A program made the translations under genes and the position numbers. Source: Paroceanicella profunda (GTDB lineage Bacteria > Pseudomonadota > Alphaproteobacteria > Rhodobacterales > Rhodobacteraceae). Taken from it: a stretch of DNA of 64,000 nt. Below the pieces are notes generated by a model that was not told where the DNA came from, searched no databases, and was given only the letters and a program-made list of their open reading frames with translations. Location: contig NZ_CP040818.1 in assembly GCF_005887635.2 (NCBI RefSeq), positions 3,068,501 to 3,132,500 on the forward strand, written 5' to 3'. Every line of letters starts with the position of its first letter. Within the stretch, counting starts at the first letter, position 1. Positions 28,746 to 39,429 of the stretch are shown here, in pieces.

Positions 28746-29906
28746 CTACCAGAACCCCTGGCCGACGGCCCGGGCGGCCGGAGCGGTCTCCACCGGGGCC
28801 GGGGCCCGGCTGAGCAGGCGCGGGATGTCGAGCACGCGCACCGGCACGGAACTGCCGTTGCGCAGCCGGGCCGGCTCGCTGCGGGCACTGCCGCGCAGGG
28901 CGGCGCGGAAGGCCTCCACGATCTTCCAGCGCTCGTCGGCGAACATCTCCTCCAGCCGGTCATAATGGCGCTCCACCCAGAGGGCCGCGGCGGCGGCAAC
29001 CTGTGGCGTGGCGTATGAGGTGCCGGAGGGCTCGCCCCCCTCGGCGCGGGGGTCGTCGGCATAGACGGGAACCGGCGGATCGGTGTCCGGCAGATAGGAG
29101 GCACGGTTGAGCCGCTTCGCCTGGGCCCAGACATCGACATGCGCCGGCTCGGCATAGCCTTCAGGCGGGTAATGGTCATAGAGCCCGCCATGCTTGTCCA
29201 CCCCGCCCACGGCGATGGTGCGGCTGTAGCGGGCGGGGTAGACGACACGGTCGATCACCTGGCCTGCGGCGCAGCACAGGATCACCCCCTTCTCATAGGC
29301 GCGGTCCACGGCGCGGCCGGTGTCCCGGTCCATCCCGATGCCGCCGCCGGCGATGCGCACGAGGAAATCCATCACCCCCAGCCAGCCCGGGTTGCCCATG
29401 GAAATGGTGATCACCCGGATTTCCGGGGTCAGGGCCACGGCCTGGTCGATGGCGGCGCCGATCAGCGCCGTCGCCTCGCGCGAGCGTGTCATCGGCCCGG
29501 TGCCGTTGCGGAACAGCGGCCCGTTCGACACCCGGTAGGGCACCACCTTCACCCAGGGCGCCACGCCGCGGAACTCCGGCTCGTGCCCGAGAATCGCCGA
29601 GAGGGTCTTCACCCCGTGGTCCGGGTATTCCAGCTGGGCGGCCAGCGGGTCGGAGCCGTGGCGCAGCGGCGTGACGGGGCTGGGGTCATTCTCCGGGTCG
29701 TAGAGATTGGCGCCGAGGTCCATCAGGATGTTGGAGGGCGGAATATCCCCCGCGAAGCCGAGCGCGGGGTGCGGGGCGATGCCGGCATCGATATGCCCGA
29801 TCATCACCCGGCGCGAGCGCTTCAGCGCGGCGAGCGCCTCGGGGTAGACGCCCTGGGGCGCCTCCGGCGCGAGGTCATGAATGTAGTCGTCGGCCTTGGG
29901 GGGCAT
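28746..29906 (-). CDS. S8 (subtilisin-like) peptidase without signal peptide
   Basis: A 386-residue subtilase-fold protein with catalytic residues in D-H-S order: Asp40 in GHIDAGI, His97 in YPDHGVKTLSAI, and Ser297 in PSGTSYATPQVAA. The oxyanion-hole asparagine, normally in an AAGN motif, is Gln216 here (CCAAGQVIDRVVYP). No signal peptide or propeptide is apparent, so it is probably cytoplasmic. The C-terminal 80 residues form a helical extension rich in Arg and Ala. It is a single gene, convergent with the DUF3445 gene and downstream of glnA on the same strand but behind a terminator. Function unknown. Confidence 0.83.
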   Translation of the reverse strand: MPPKADDYIHDLAPEAPQGVYPEALAALKRSRRVMIGHIDAGIAPHPALGFAGDIPPSNILMDLGANLYDPENDPSPVTPLRHGSDPLAAQLEYPDHGVKTLSAILGHEPEFRGVAPWVKVVPYRVSNGPLFRNGTGPMTRSREATALIGAAIDQAVALTPEIRVITISMGNPGWLGVMDFLVRIAGGGIGMDRDTGRAVDRAYEKGVILCCAAGQVIDRVVYPARYSRTIAVGGVDKHGGLYDHYPPEGYAEPAHVDVWAQAKRLNRASYLPDTDPPVPVYADDPRAEGGEPSGTSYATPQVAAAAALWVERHYDRLEEMFADERWKIVEAFRAALRGSARSEPARLRNGSSVPVRVLDIPRLLSRAPAPVETAPAARAVGQGFW

Positions 29907-30049
29907 GGTGTGACTCTCCGTCCCGTGCGGGCCTCTGCGGGGCCGCTTCCTGTGCGCAGCATGTCAGATGCGGCCGCCCCGCGCCAACCCCGGACGGCGC
30001 CGGGGCGCGGCAAGGCCCGCGGACCCACCCGGGGGCGAAACGAGAAACG

Positions 30050-30074
30050 AGAAACGGGGCCCCAGGGCCCCGTT
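30050..30074 (-). terminator. intrinsic terminator of glnA
   Basis: A perfect 10-bp stem (30053-30062 with 30065-30074) lies just past the glnA stop. On the minus strand it is followed by a T-rich tract formed by repeated TTTCTCG units. Confidence 0.72.
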
Positions 30075-30098
30075 CCGTCCGCATGATCCGCGCGGGGA

Positions 30099-31508
30099 TC
30101 AGCAGGAGTAGTACATCTGGTACTCGACCGGATGCGGGGTGTGCTCGTAGGCGTAGACCTCTTCCCACTTCAGGTCCATGTACCCGGCGATCTGGTCGGC
30201 GGTGAACACGTCGCCCGCGGTGAGGAAGTCCATGTCCGCCTCGAGCGACTGCAGGGCCTCGCGCAGCGAGCCGCAGACGGTCGGGATGGCGGCCAGCTCC
30301 TCGGGGGGCAGGTCGTAGAGATCCTTGTCGGAGCTCTCACCCGGGTCGATCTTGTTCTTGATGCCGTCGAGGCCGGCCATCAGCAGCGCGGAGAAGGCGA
30401 GGTAGGGGTTCGCGGACGGATCCGGGAAACGGGCCTCCACGCGCTTGGCCTTCGGGGACTCGGCCCAGGGGATGCGGATGGCGCCGGAGCGGTTGCGGGC
30501 GGAGTAGGCCAGCAGCACCGGAGCCTCGAAGCCCGGGATCAGGCGCTTGTAGGAGTTGGTTCCCGGGTTGGTGAAGGCGTTCAGCGCCTTCGCGTGCTTC
30601 AGGATGCCGCCGATGTACCACAGGGCTTCCTGGGAGAGGTCGGCATACTTGTCGCCGGCGAAGAGCGGCTTGCCGTCCTTCCAGACCGACATGTTCACGT
30701 GCATGCCGGTGCCGTTGTCGCCCTTGATGGGCTTGGGCATGAAGGTGGCGGTCTTGCCATAGGCGTGGGCCACGTTGTGGATCACGTACTTGTACTTCTG
30801 GATCGCGTCGGCCTGGGCGGTCAGCGTCCCGAAGATGAGGCCCAGCTCATGCTGCGCGGAGGCGACTTCGTGGTGGTGCTTGTCCACCTTCATGCCGATG
30901 CGCTTCATGGTCGAGAGCATCTCGGAGCGGATGTCCTGGGCGGCATCGGTCGGGTTCACGGGGAAGTAGCCGCCCTTGACGCCCGGGCGGTGGCCCATGT
31001 TGCCCATCTCGTACTCGGTGTCCGAGTTCCAGGCGCCGTCGATGGCGTCAACCTCGTAGGACACCTTCTGCATGGTGTTGGAGAAGCGGACGTTGTCGAA
31101 CAGGAAGAATTCCGCTTCCGGGCCCCAGTAGGACTGGTCGCCGATGCCGGAGGCCTTGAGGTATTCCTCGGCCTTCACGGCGGTCGACCGCGGGTCGCGG
31201 TCATAGGCGGCGCCGGTGTCCGGCTCGACCACGTTGCAATGCACGCAGAGGGTCTTCTCGGCGTAGAACGGGTCCATGTAGATGGACGAGGTGTCCGGCA
31301 TCAGTTTCATGTCGGACTGGTCGATGGACTTCCAGCCGGCGATCGACGAACCGTCGAACATGAAGCCTTCCTCAAGGAAGTCCTCGTCCACCTGGTCGGA
31401 CATCACAGTCACGTGCTGCAGCCTGCCGCGGGGGTCGGTAAAGCGGATGTCGACGTATTCCACGTCCTCATCCTTGATGGTATCGAGCACGTTCTTCGTG
31501 TCGCTCAT
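30099..31508 (-). CDS. glnA: glutamine synthetase type I
   Basis: Forms glutamine from glutamate and ammonia. The 469 residues match the dodecameric GSI-beta type: [19 protein letters not shown], metal-binding [43 protein letters not shown], and [17 protein letters not shown]. Tyr398 in [11 protein letters not shown] is the expected adenylylation site, so GlnE control is likely. It follows glnB by 45 bases on the same strand, the usual glnBA nitrogen-assimilation operon. Confidence 0.98.
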   Translation of the reverse strand: MSDTKNVLDTIKDEDVEYVDIRFTDPRGRLQHVTVMSDQVDEDFLEEGFMFDGSSIAGWKSIDQSDMKLMPDTSSIYMDPFYAEKTLCVHCNVVEPDTGAAYDRDPRSTAVKAEEYLKASGIGDQSYWGPEAEFFLFDNVRFSNTMQKVSYEVDAIDGAWNSDTEYEMGNMGHRPGVKGGYFPVNPTDAAQDIRSEMLSTMKRIGMKVDKHHHEVASAQHELGLIFGTLTAQADAIQKYKYVIHNVAHAYGKTATFMPKPIKGDNGTGMHVNMSVWKDGKPLFAGDKYADLSQEALWYIGGILKHAKALNAFTNPGTNSYKRLIPGFEAPVLLAYSARNRSGAIRIPWAESPKAKRVEARFPDPSANPYLAFSALLMAGLDGIKNKIDPGESSDKDLYDLPPEELAAIPTVCGSLREALQSLEADMDFLTAGDVFTADQIAGYMDLKWEEVYAYEHTPHPVEYQMYYSC

Positions 31509-31553
31509 GTCCTGTTTTCCCTTTATCTGTTCGTTCGGGGACTGCGCCGGTGG

Positions 31554-32288
<735 letters not shown>

Positions 32289-33848
32289 ATGGAGTTGCTG
32301 ACGGCGGCGCAGATGCGGGCTGCGGAGAACGAGACGATCGGGCGGGGCGCCGTGACGGGGGCCGAGCTGATGGAGCGTGCCGGCGCCGGCGTGGTGGCCG
32401 CGCTGATGGCCCGCTGGCCGGACACCGCCACGCGCGGCCGGGCCGCGGTGTTCTGCGGGCCGGGAAACAACGGCGGAGACGGGTTCGTCATCGCGCGTCT
32501 GCTGCGCGCGACGAACTGGAACATCGATCTGTTTCTCCTTGGCGAGGAACGGAAACTTCCGCCCGACGCGGCTGCTAACTGCGCGCGCTGGCGGGCGATG
32601 GGCGGTACGGTGGCGGATCTCGCGACGCTGGATCTCTCGGGCATCGCCGCGGCCGGACTGGTGGTGGACGCGGTGTTCGGCACCGGGCTGAGCCGGCCGA
32701 TTCCCGAGCCTCTCTCCACCCTCGCCGAGGGGCTCGCCGCGCTGGGGCGCGGCAGGCACGTGGTGGCGGTGGACCTGCCCAGCGGCCTGTGCTCGGACAG
32801 CGGCCGGGCCCTGGGGCGCCATCCGCTGCGCGCCGATCTCACCGTGACCTTCCACAGCCCGAAGCCTGGGCATTACCTCGGCCTCGGGCCGGAAACCTGC
32901 GGCGCCCTGGAGGTGGTCGACATCGGGCTGCCGCATCTCCCCGTTGCCGGCGCGGCCCGGCTGGCGCAGCCGGGCGGGCGCGCGGGGGTAGGACGTCTGG
33001 CGAAGGCCGCGTCCGGCCACAAGTTCAACCATGGCCATCTGCTGGTGCTGTCCGGCGGGGTGGGGCATGGCGGCGCGGCGCGGCTGGCGGCGCGCGCGGG
33101 GCTGCGGGTGGGGGCGGGGCTGGTGACGCTCGGTTGCCCGCCGGCGGCGCTGATGGAAAACGCCATGCGGCTTGACGCGATCATGCTGCGCGCGCTCGCG
33201 GGGCCGGAGGCGCTGGCGGACATGCTGGAGGACCGGCGGATCACCGCGCTCTGCCTCGGCCCGGGGCTGGGCGCCGGCCCGCGGCATGCCGCGCGCACCC
33301 GGGGGCTGGTGGCCGCGGCGCTCGGCGCCGGGCGCGGCGTGGTGCTGGACGCCGATGCCCTCACGGCCTTCGAGGCGGAGCCGGAAACGCTGTTCGCGGC
33401 GATCGCGGCGGGGGAGGGCGGCACTGTGCTCACCCCGCATGCGGGGGAATTCGCGCGGCTGTTCCCCGACCTCGCGGCGAAGCTGGACGGGGAGGCCACC
33501 ACCGGCCCCGCGGTCTCGCGCCTCGACGCGGTGCGCGCCGCGGCCGGGCGGGCCGGCGCGGTGGTGCTCCTGAAGGGGCCGGACACGGTGATCGACGCGC
33601 CCGGTGCGGCCTGCGTGGTCAATGACGCGAGCTACGCCCGTGCCGCGCCCTGGCTGGCGACCGCCGGCGCCGGCGACGTGCTGGCCGGGCTGATCGCCGG
33701 CCTGCTGGCGCGCGGCCTCGCGCCAGCCGATGCCGCGGAGAGCGGGGCATGGCTGCATACGGAGGCGGCGCGCGGCTTCGGACCGGGGCTGATCTCGGAG
33801 GATCTGCCGGAGCGGATCCCCCGCGTTCTGGCCGATCTGGGCCTGTGA
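32289..33848 (+). CDS. nnrD: bifunctional NAD(P)H-hydrate epimerase / ADP-dependent NAD(P)H-hydrate dehydratase
   Basis: Repairs NAD(P)HX, the damaged hydrate of NADH or NADPH. The 519 residues combine the N-terminal epimerase domain (MELLTAAQMRAAENETI, GPGNNGGDGFVIARLL) and the C-terminal ribokinase-like dehydratase domain (KFNHGHLLVLSGGVGHGGAA, ALCLGPGLG, VLDADALTAFE, LTPHAGEFARLFP, and LATAGAGDVLAGLIAGLLA). ATG 32289 follows AGGCAGGA. The fused architecture is the common bacterial form. The gene stands alone, upstream of tRNA-Leu. Confidence 0.95.
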   Translation: MELLTAAQMRAAENETIGRGAVTGAELMERAGAGVVAALMARWPDTATRGRAAVFCGPGNNGGDGFVIARLLRATNWNIDLFLLGEERKLPPDAAANCARWRAMGGTVADLATLDLSGIAAAGLVVDAVFGTGLSRPIPEPLSTLAEGLAALGRGRHVVAVDLPSGLCSDSGRALGRHPLRADLTVTFHSPKPGHYLGLGPETCGALEVVDIGLPHLPVAGAARLAQPGGRAGVGRLAKAASGHKFNHGHLLVLSGGVGHGGAARLAARAGLRVGAGLVTLGCPPAALMENAMRLDAIMLRALAGPEALADMLEDRRITALCLGPGLGAGPRHAARTRGLVAAALGAGRGVVLDADALTAFEAEPETLFAAIAAGEGGTVLTPHAGEFARLFPDLAAKLDGEATTGPAVSRLDAVRAAAGRAGAVVLLKGPDTVIDAPGAACVVNDASYARAAPWLATAGAGDVLAGLIAGLLARGLAPADAAESGAWLHTEAARGFGPGLISEDLPERIPRVLADLGL

Positions 33849-33874
33849 CGACGGGCCGGAGGCCGTATTTTCCG

Positions 33875-33903
33875 CTTACTCTCGTGGCAAAGCTCTGCTA
33901 GAA
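33875..33903 (+). promoter_or_regulatory. possible promoter of tRNA-Leu
   Basis: CTTACT at 33875-33880 and CTAGAA at 33898-33903 are separated by 17 bases, a plausible sigma-70 pair ending 42 bases before the tRNA. An 8-bp inverted repeat (33919-33926 with 33931-33938) lies between. This is a pattern match only. Confidence 0.3.
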
Positions 33904-33945
33904 GGCGCGCGGAATTCACCGGCAGGACCGCCTGCCGGCAAGGCT

Positions 33946-34030
33946 GCGGGCGTGGTGGAACTGGTAGACACGCGAGATTTAGGTTCTCGTGCCGCAAGGC
34001 GTGGGGGTTCAAGTCCCTTCGCCCGCACCA
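33946..34030 (+). tRNA. tRNA-Leu (anticodon UAG)
   Basis: An 85-base class II tRNA with encoded CCA. The 7-bp acceptor stem (GCGGGCG with CGCCCGC) closes perfectly, the anticodon stem CGAGA/TCTCG encloses loop TTTAGGT with anticodon TAG at 33980-33982, a long variable arm follows (TGCCGCAAGGCGT), and the T loop reads GGTTCAAGTCC. It decodes CUN leucine codons. It lies between nnrD and tig. Confidence 0.97.
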
Positions 34031-34168
34031 GCTTCCCGGCCATGGCCCGTGACACGTGATACGAGACCGGTCCCGGCAGGGACGGACGCACCGCAAGCGC
34101 CGGCCGCCGGCCGGACCCGAGGCAAGCCGGCCCACGGTCGGACGAGACGAAGAAAAAGGGAACACTTT

Positions 34169-35500
34169 ATGCAGGTCACCGAGACGCTGAACGAAGGTCT
34201 GAAGCGCGGCTATTCCTTGACCCTCACGGCCGAAGCGCTGGAGGCCAAGGTGAACGAGAAGCTCGACGCGGTCCGCGCCGATTTCCAGATGAAGGGCTTC
34301 CGCAAGGGCAAGGCTCCGGCGGCGCTGATGAAGAAGATGTTCGGCAAGTCCGTCATCGGCGAGGCCATGCAGGAAGTCGTCGACGAGGCGATGAAGTCGC
34401 ATTTCGAGGCCTCCGGCGACCGCCCGGCACTGCAGCCGGACGTGAAGGTCGCCAACCAGGAGTGGAAGGAGGGCGAAGACCTCACGGTCGAGATGTCCTA
34501 CGAGAAGCTCCCGGAGATCGAGCAGCCCGATTTCTCGACCCTGAAGCTCGAGCGGCTGGTGGTCGAGGTCGAGGACGGCGCGATCACCGAGGCGCTGGAG
34601 AACCTTGCCAATTCCGCACAGAACTTCGCGCCACGCGAAGAGGGTGCCGCGGCCGAGGACGGCGACCAGGTGGTCATCGACTTCGCCGGCTCCATCGACG
34701 GTGAGCTGTTCGAGGGCGGCTCCGCCGAGGACTACCCGCTGGTGCTGGGCTCCAACTCCTTCATCCCGGGCTTCGAGGCGCAGCTCGTCGGCGCCAAGGC
34801 CGGTGATGACGTCGAGGTGAAGGTCTCCTTCCCGGCCGAGTACGGCGCGCCGAACCTCGCCGGCAAGGATGCCGTCTTCGCCTGCAAGGTGAAGGAAGTG
34901 AAGGCGCCGGAAGCCGCGGCGATCGACGACGAGCTGGCGAAGAAGTTCGGCGCCGAATCCCTCGAGGACCTGCGCAACCAGATCACCGAGCGTCTCGCGG
35001 CCGAGTACAAGGGCGCCGCGCGCTCGGTGCTCAAGCGCCAGCTGATGGATTCGCTCGACGAGCTGGTGTCCTTCGAGCTGCCCTCCGCGCTGGTGGATGC
35101 CGAGGCCCAGCAGGTCGCGCATCAGCTCTGGCACGAGGAGCACCCCGAGGTGCAGGGCCATGACCATGGCGATGTCGAGATCACCGACGAGCACAAGAAG
35201 CTCGCCGAGCGCCGCGTGCGCCTCGGCCTGCTGCTTGCCGACACCGGCTCCAAGGCCGACGTCCAGGTCTCCGAGAACGAGCTGAACCAGGCGGTGATGC
35301 GCCAGGCGATGCAGTATCGCGGCCAGGAGAAGCAGTTCTTCGACTTCGTGAAGACCAACCCGCAGGCGCTGCAGTCCATCCAGGCCCCGATCTACGAAGA
35401 CAAGGTCGTCGACTACATCGTCGAGCTGGCCGAGGTCTCCGACAAGACCGTGACCAAGGAAGAGCTGCAGAAGGTCATCGAGTCGCTCGACGAGGAGTGA
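34169..35500 (+). CDS. tig: trigger factor (ribosome-associated chaperone)
   Basis: Binds at the ribosome exit tunnel and assists folding of nascent chains. The 443 residues have the N-terminal ribosome-binding domain with the tail signature [10 protein letters not shown] (residues 41-50), a central FKBP-type PPIase domain ([40 protein letters not shown]), and a helical C-terminal arm. ATG 34169 follows AAAAAGGGAAC and matches the usual start ([18 protein letters not shown]). A strong terminator follows. Unlike E. coli, where tig is followed directly by clpP-clpX, here a CopD-like gene on the other strand intervenes. Confidence 0.97.
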   Translation: MQVTETLNEGLKRGYSLTLTAEALEAKVNEKLDAVRADFQMKGFRKGKAPAALMKKMFGKSVIGEAMQEVVDEAMKSHFEASGDRPALQPDVKVANQEWKEGEDLTVEMSYEKLPEIEQPDFSTLKLERLVVEVEDGAITEALENLANSAQNFAPREEGAAAEDGDQVVIDFAGSIDGELFEGGSAEDYPLVLGSNSFIPGFEAQLVGAKAGDDVEVKVSFPAEYGAPNLAGKDAVFACKVKEVKAPEAAAIDDELAKKFGAESLEDLRNQITERLAAEYKGAARSVLKRQLMDSLDELVSFELPSALVDAEAQQVAHQLWHEEHPEVQGHDHGDVEITDEHKKLAERRVRLGLLLADTGSKADVQVSENELNQAVMRQAMQYRGQEKQFFDFVKTNPQALQSIQAPIYEDKVVDYIVELAEVSDKTVTKEELQKVIESLDEE

Positions 35501-35544
35501 TCCGCAACCGGGCGGCCCCGAGTCGCCCGCGCTGACCGAAAGAG

Positions 35545-35572
35545 ACCCCGTGCCGGCCGGCGCGGGGTTTTT
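35545..35572 (+). terminator. intrinsic terminator of tig
   Basis: ACCCCGTGCCGG pairs with CCGGCGCGGGGT (one G-U pair) and is followed directly by TTTTT, 44 bases past the tig stop. Confidence 0.85.
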
Positions 35573-35793
35573 CGTGTCCGGCAGCGCGGGCGGGCGTGAT
35601 GTGACGAGGCTCATGCGGGGCGGCAGCGGGCCGTGCGGCGTGAGGCCGCTCGGACGCGGGGGCAGGATCGCCTGCCGCCCCGTCCGGCCCCAGCGGGGGC
35701 GGTCGGCCGAGCCCCCGGGCGGGGGGCGCGGCATCGACTGATGGGGGTGGCCCCCGCCGGGGCCACAGGCCCCTTGCGCGGGGGGCGACCGCC
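35573..35793. other. gene-free spacer
   Basis: A GC-rich stretch between the tig terminator and the end of the CopD-like gene. Nothing recognisable is seen in it. Confidence 0.5.
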
Positions 35794-36198
35794 TCAGAAC
35801 GGCTTGAGTTCGACCAGCAGGGCGACGATCGCAACCACGCCCGCCACGATCCAGCCGGCATTGCGCTGAACCGGGTTCAGCGCGCGCATCTCGCCCGCCG
35901 CGGCCCGGCGCATCGCCGCCGAGAGCATGCCGCTGACCGGGGAGAGCACCACGACCAGCAGGAGCTTGCCGTGCAGCCAGCCCTCGCTGAACCAGCCGCC
36001 GCTCCAGGCCATCCAGAGGCCGAGCACCCAGGCCGCGGCCATGGCCGGCATGGTGACGGCGCGGTCCCAGCGGTGCACCGCCCGGGCGGCTCCGCGCGCG
36101 CCGGAGGCCACGGGCAGGACGATGGCGAGGGCAAGCATGCCGCCGGTCCAGAGCAGGACGGAGAAGATATGGGCTGCCTTGGCAATGTCGTAGAGCAT
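35794..36198 (-). CDS. CopD-like small integral membrane protein
   Basis: A 134-residue protein with four predicted membrane helices (about residues 5-27, 44-62, 72-90 and 108-130). MLYDIAKAAHIFSVLLWTGG carries a His and Trp in helix 1, as in CopD/HemJ-type four-helix proteins that bind copper or heme; a second His lies in GWLHGKLLLVVV. ATG 36198 is chosen for the membrane-start pattern; a longer frame upstream has no support. It is divergent from clpP. Function unproven. Confidence 0.68.
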   Translation of the reverse strand: MLYDIAKAAHIFSVLLWTGGMLALAIVLPVASGARGAARAVHRWDRAVTMPAMAAAWVLGLWMAWSGGWFSEGWLHGKLLLVVVLSPVSGMLSAAMRRAAAGEMRALNPVQRNAGWIVAGVVAIVALLVELKPF

Positions 36199-36329
36199 TC
36201 GTGGGGGGGCCTTTCCGCCGGGAGCCGCGGAGTGTCCGGCGGCCGGTTGTGATGCCGGGGTTATGGCACGCCCCGGCTGTACATGTCGATTGCGGGCGGG
36301 CGACGCGGCGGTACCCCTCACGCTCTCCC

Positions 36330-36358
36330 CTTGAACCCCCCCGAGTCAGCCACTAAAC
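36330..36358 (+). promoter_or_regulatory. possible heat-shock (RpoH) promoter of clpP
   Basis: CTTGAA at 36330-36335 matches the -35 element of RpoH promoters, about 85 bases before the clpP ATG. The -10 region (CACTAAAC at 36351-36358) is only a partial match. Proposed because clpP is a classic heat-shock gene. Confidence 0.3.
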
Positions 36359-36419
36359 CTTGTGGTAACCCCAAGGTGGTCCAAAGGACTTCCGGCTCAG
36401 TCAGAAGGCAGGCGGCACG

Positions 36420-37049
36420 ATGAAAGATCCCTACGACGTTTACATGAATACCCTTGTGCCCATGGTCGTCGAACAGACGTCGCGGGGGGAGCGCGCCTAC
36501 GATATCTATTCGCGCCTGCTCAAGGAACGCATCATCTTCCTCTCCGGGCCCGTGCATGACGGGATGGCGACCCTGATGGTCGCCCAGCTTCTCTTCCTCG
36601 AGGCGGAGAACCCGAAGAAGGAAATCGCGATGTACATCAACTCGCCGGGCGGGGTGGTGACGTCGGGCCTGTCGATCTACGACACGATGCAGTACATCCG
36701 CCCCGCGGTCTCCACGCTGTGCATCGGCCAGGCCGCCTCCATGGGCTCGCTGCTGCTCGCCGCCGGCGAGAAGGACATGCGGTTCTCGCTGCCCAACAGC
36801 CGCATCATGGTGCACCAGCCCTCCGGTGGCTTCCAGGGCCAGGCCTCCGATATCGCCTTGCACGCGAAGGAAATTCTCGAGCTGAAGGACCGGCTGAACC
36901 GCATCTATGTGGAGCATTGCGGCCAGGACCTGCAGACCGTCGAGACCGCTCTGGACCGTGACAACTTCATGACGGCACAGCAGGCCAAGGAATGGGGTCT
37001 GGTGGACAAGATCGTTGAGAAACGCGATTTCTCGAGTGAGGACAGCTGA
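36420..37049 (+). CDS. clpP: ATP-dependent Clp protease proteolytic subunit
   Basis: Serine peptidase that forms the 14-mer proteolytic chamber for ClpX or ClpA. The 209 residues contain catalytic Ser107 in [15 protein letters not shown], His132 in [11 protein letters not shown], and the Asp in [30 protein letters not shown] is the conserved oxyanion and dimer region. It is upstream of clpX on the same strand with a 160-base gap, so each may also have its own promoter. Confidence 0.98.
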   Translation: MKDPYDVYMNTLVPMVVEQTSRGERAYDIYSRLLKERIIFLSGPVHDGMATLMVAQLLFLEAENPKKEIAMYINSPGGVVTSGLSIYDTMQYIRPAVSTLCIGQAASMGSLLLAAGEKDMRFSLPNSRIMVHQPSGGFQGQASDIALHAKEILELKDRLNRIYVEHCGQDLQTVETALDRDNFMTAQQAKEWGLVDKIVEKRDFSSEDS

Positions 37050-37209
37050 CACAAAGAGGTCATTTTTTGGCGAGGAATCGCTCAATTCCGGGCTTTGAGC
37101 TTGTCAGGGCAACCTTGGCCGTGCTCCAATCGGGGGCGCGGTCTGAAGAGCGCGGGGCCTTCGGCTCCGCCAAACAGGGAAGGGCCCCAGGCCTTTCCGG
37201 GAGTGTTGA

Positions 37210-38481
37210 ATGAGCAAGTCGGGCACAACCGATTCCAAGAACACACTGTACTGCTCTTTCTGCGGAAAGTCGCAGCACGAGGTGCGGAAGCTGATTGCGG
37301 GTCCGACCGTGTTCATCTGCGATGAATGCGTCGAGCTGTGCATGGACATCATTCGCGAGGAGAGCAAGAGCACTCTGGTCAAGTCGACCGAAGGCGTTCC
37401 GACCCCGCGCGACATCTGCAATGTTCTTGATGACTACGTCATCGGCCAGGATACGGCGAAACGGGTTCTCTCGGTCGCCGTCCACAACCATTACAAGCGC
37501 CTGAACCACGCGGCCAAGAACGCGGATGTGGAGCTCGCCAAGTCCAACATCCTGCTCATCGGCCCCACCGGCTGCGGCAAGACGCTGCTCGCGCAGACCC
37601 TTGCGCGCATCATCGACGTGCCCTTCACCATGGCGGACGCCACCACGCTGACCGAGGCCGGCTACGTGGGCGAGGATGTGGAGAACATCATCCTCAAGCT
37701 GCTGCAGTCCGCGGAATACAACGTGGAGCGGGCGCAGCGCGGCATCGTCTACATCGACGAGGTCGACAAGATCTCCCGCAAGTCCGACAACCCGTCCATC
37801 ACCCGGGACGTGTCGGGCGAGGGCGTTCAGCAGGCGCTGCTCAAGATCATGGAAGGCACCGTGGCCTCCGTGCCGCCGCAGGGCGGGCGCAAGCATCCGC
37901 AGCAGGAGTTCCTGCAGGTGGACACCACGAACATCCTGTTCATCTGCGGCGGCGCCTTCGCCGGGCTGGACCGGATCATCTCCCAGCGCAACAAGGGCAC
38001 CGCGATGGGCTTCGGCGCCGATGTGAAGTCGAGCGAGGATCGCCGCGTGGGCGAGCTCTTCGCCGAGCTGGAGCCGGAGGACCTGCTGAAGTTCGGCCTG
38101 ATCCCTGAGTTCGTCGGCCGTCTGCCGGTCATCGCGACCCTCACGGATCTCGACGAGGATGCGCTGATCACCATCCTCACCGAGCCGAAGAACGCGCTGA
38201 TCAAGCAGTACCAGCGCCTGTTCGAGATGGAGGACACCAAGCTCACCTTCACGACCGAGGCGCTGCGGGCCATCGCGCGCCGCGCCATCGATCGCAAGAC
38301 CGGTGCACGCGGGCTGCGCTCCATCCTCGAGGACGTGTTGCTCGACTCGATGTTCGAGCTTCCCGGCCGCGAGGGGCTCGAGGAAGTGGTGGTCAACGAA
38401 GAGGCGATCCGCGGCGAGGCCAAACCCATGCTGGTCTACTCCGAGCAGCAGAGCAGCGGAAAACCGGCGTCAGCCTCCTGA
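37210..38481 (+). CDS. clpX: ATP-dependent Clp protease ATP-binding subunit ClpX
   Basis: AAA+ unfoldase that recognises substrates and feeds ClpP. The 423 residues have the N-terminal zinc-binding domain with Cys15, Cys18, Cys37 and Cys40, Walker A GPTGCGKT (residues 118-125), Walker [12 protein letters not shown], the pore loop GYVGEDVE, and the IGF-type ClpP-docking segment as [11 protein letters not shown] 37210 follows GGGAG. Confidence 0.98.
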   Translation: MSKSGTTDSKNTLYCSFCGKSQHEVRKLIAGPTVFICDECVELCMDIIREESKSTLVKSTEGVPTPRDICNVLDDYVIGQDTAKRVLSVAVHNHYKRLNHAAKNADVELAKSNILLIGPTGCGKTLLAQTLARIIDVPFTMADATTLTEAGYVGEDVENIILKLLQSAEYNVERAQRGIVYIDEVDKISRKSDNPSITRDVSGEGVQQALLKIMEGTVASVPPQGGRKHPQQEFLQVDTTNILFICGGAFAGLDRIISQRNKGTAMGFGADVKSSEDRRVGELFAELEPEDLLKFGLIPEFVGRLPVIATLTDLDEDALITILTEPKNALIKQYQRLFEMEDTKLTFTTEALRAIARRAIDRKTGARGLRSILEDVLLDSMFELPGREGLEEVVVNEEAIRGEAKPMLVYSEQQSSGKPASAS

Positions 38482-38546
38482 TGGAGGCTGGCTTTCGGCC
38501 GCGGCAGGGGGCATAAGCCTCGCACAACCACCCACGGAGCGTCGAG

Positions 38547-38924
38547 ATGAGCATGCTTGCGCAGATTTTCACCTGGTGGAACGGCCAGACCGTCGGAACC
38601 CGCCTGTCCACCTGGCGGTCCGGCGAGCGGGTCGGAACCGACGATCAGGGCAACATCTTCTACCAGAGCGGCGGCGGCAAACGCCGCTGGGTGATCTTCA
38701 ACGGCCCGGTGGAGGCGTCGCGCGTCTCGCCGGACTGGCATGGCTGGCTGCACCACACCTATGACGAGCCGCCCACCGAAGCGCCGCTCAAGCACAAGCC
38801 CTGGGAAAAGCCGCATGTGCCCAACATGACCGGAACCGAGCTTGCGTATCACCCTCCGGGCAGCATCCTCACACCGAATCCGGTGCGCCGGGCTGAGTAC
38901 GAAGCCTGGGCGCCGGAGGGCTGA
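38547..38924 (+). CDS. NADH:ubiquinone oxidoreductase subunit NDUFA12-like
   Basis: Accessory subunit of respiratory complex I, homologous to mitochondrial NDUFA12 (B17.2) and confined to alphaproteobacteria and mitochondria. The 125 residues carry the family core [31 protein letters not shown] and [12 protein letters not shown], with a proline-rich C-terminus. It is followed one base later by mlaD and then the DUF2155 gene, a conserved alphaproteobacterial order. Confidence 0.94.
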   Translation: MSMLAQIFTWWNGQTVGTRLSTWRSGERVGTDDQGNIFYQSGGGKRRWVIFNGPVEASRVSPDWHGWLHHTYDEPPTEAPLKHKPWEKPHVPNMTGTELAYHPPGSILTPNPVRRAEYEAWAPEG

Positions 38925-38925
38925 C

Positions 38926-39372
38926 ATGGCCAATTCAGCAGCTGAAACGCTGATTGGCGCCGTGGTGCTGATCGCGGCAGGGGGCTTTCTGGCCTTCGCC
39001 GCACAGAATGCCGATTTCGGGCGCGGAGGCGGCTACGAGGTGGTGGCGAAGTTCCGCAAGGCCGGCGGGCTCAACGTGGGCTCCGACGTGCGGGTGTCCG
39101 GGGTCAAGGTCGGCACGGTCACCGGCATCGACCTCGATCCCAAGACCTTCCAGGCCGTCGCCCATCTCTCGGTGACGGGCGACGTGCAGCTGCCCGAGGA
39201 TTCGGATGCGAAGATCGATGCCGAGGGCATCCTGGGCGGCAATTACATTGCCATCACGCCGGGAGCCTCGGAGTTCATGCTGAAGCCGGGCGGCGAGATC
39301 ACCATGACCCAGGGGTCGGTTTCCCTCATCGACCTGCTGCTGAAATTCGGCGGCGGCAGCAGCGCCAACTGA
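38926..39372 (+). CDS. mlaD: phospholipid transport protein MlaD
   Basis: Inner-membrane-anchored substrate-binding subunit of the Mla system, which moves phospholipids between outer and inner membrane. The 148 residues have one N-terminal membrane helix (TLIGAVVLIAAGGFLAFAA) and an MCE domain (YEVVAKFRKAGGLNVGSDVR, VSGVKVGTVTGIDLD, EGILGGNYIAI). ATG 38926 is one base after the NDUFA12-like stop. The other mla genes are not in the window. Confidence 0.93.
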   Translation: MANSAAETLIGAVVLIAAGGFLAFAAQNADFGRGGGYEVVAKFRKAGGLNVGSDVRVSGVKVGTVTGIDLDPKTFQAVAHLSVTGDVQLPEDSDAKIDAEGILGGNYIAITPGASEFMLKPGGEITMTQGSVSLIDLLLKFGGGSSAN

Positions 39373-39378
39373 CGAAGC

Positions 39379-39400
39379 CGCGGGCGGGGCACCGCCCGCG
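39379..39400 (+). terminator. hairpin after mlaD
   Basis: A perfect 9-bp G+C stem (39379-39387 with 39392-39400) with a GGCA loop lies between mlaD and the DUF2155 gene. There is no U-run, so it may attenuate or process rather than terminate. Confidence 0.35.
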
Positions 39401-39429
39401 CCTCCGGCCTCATTCCGGGACAGACAGCC

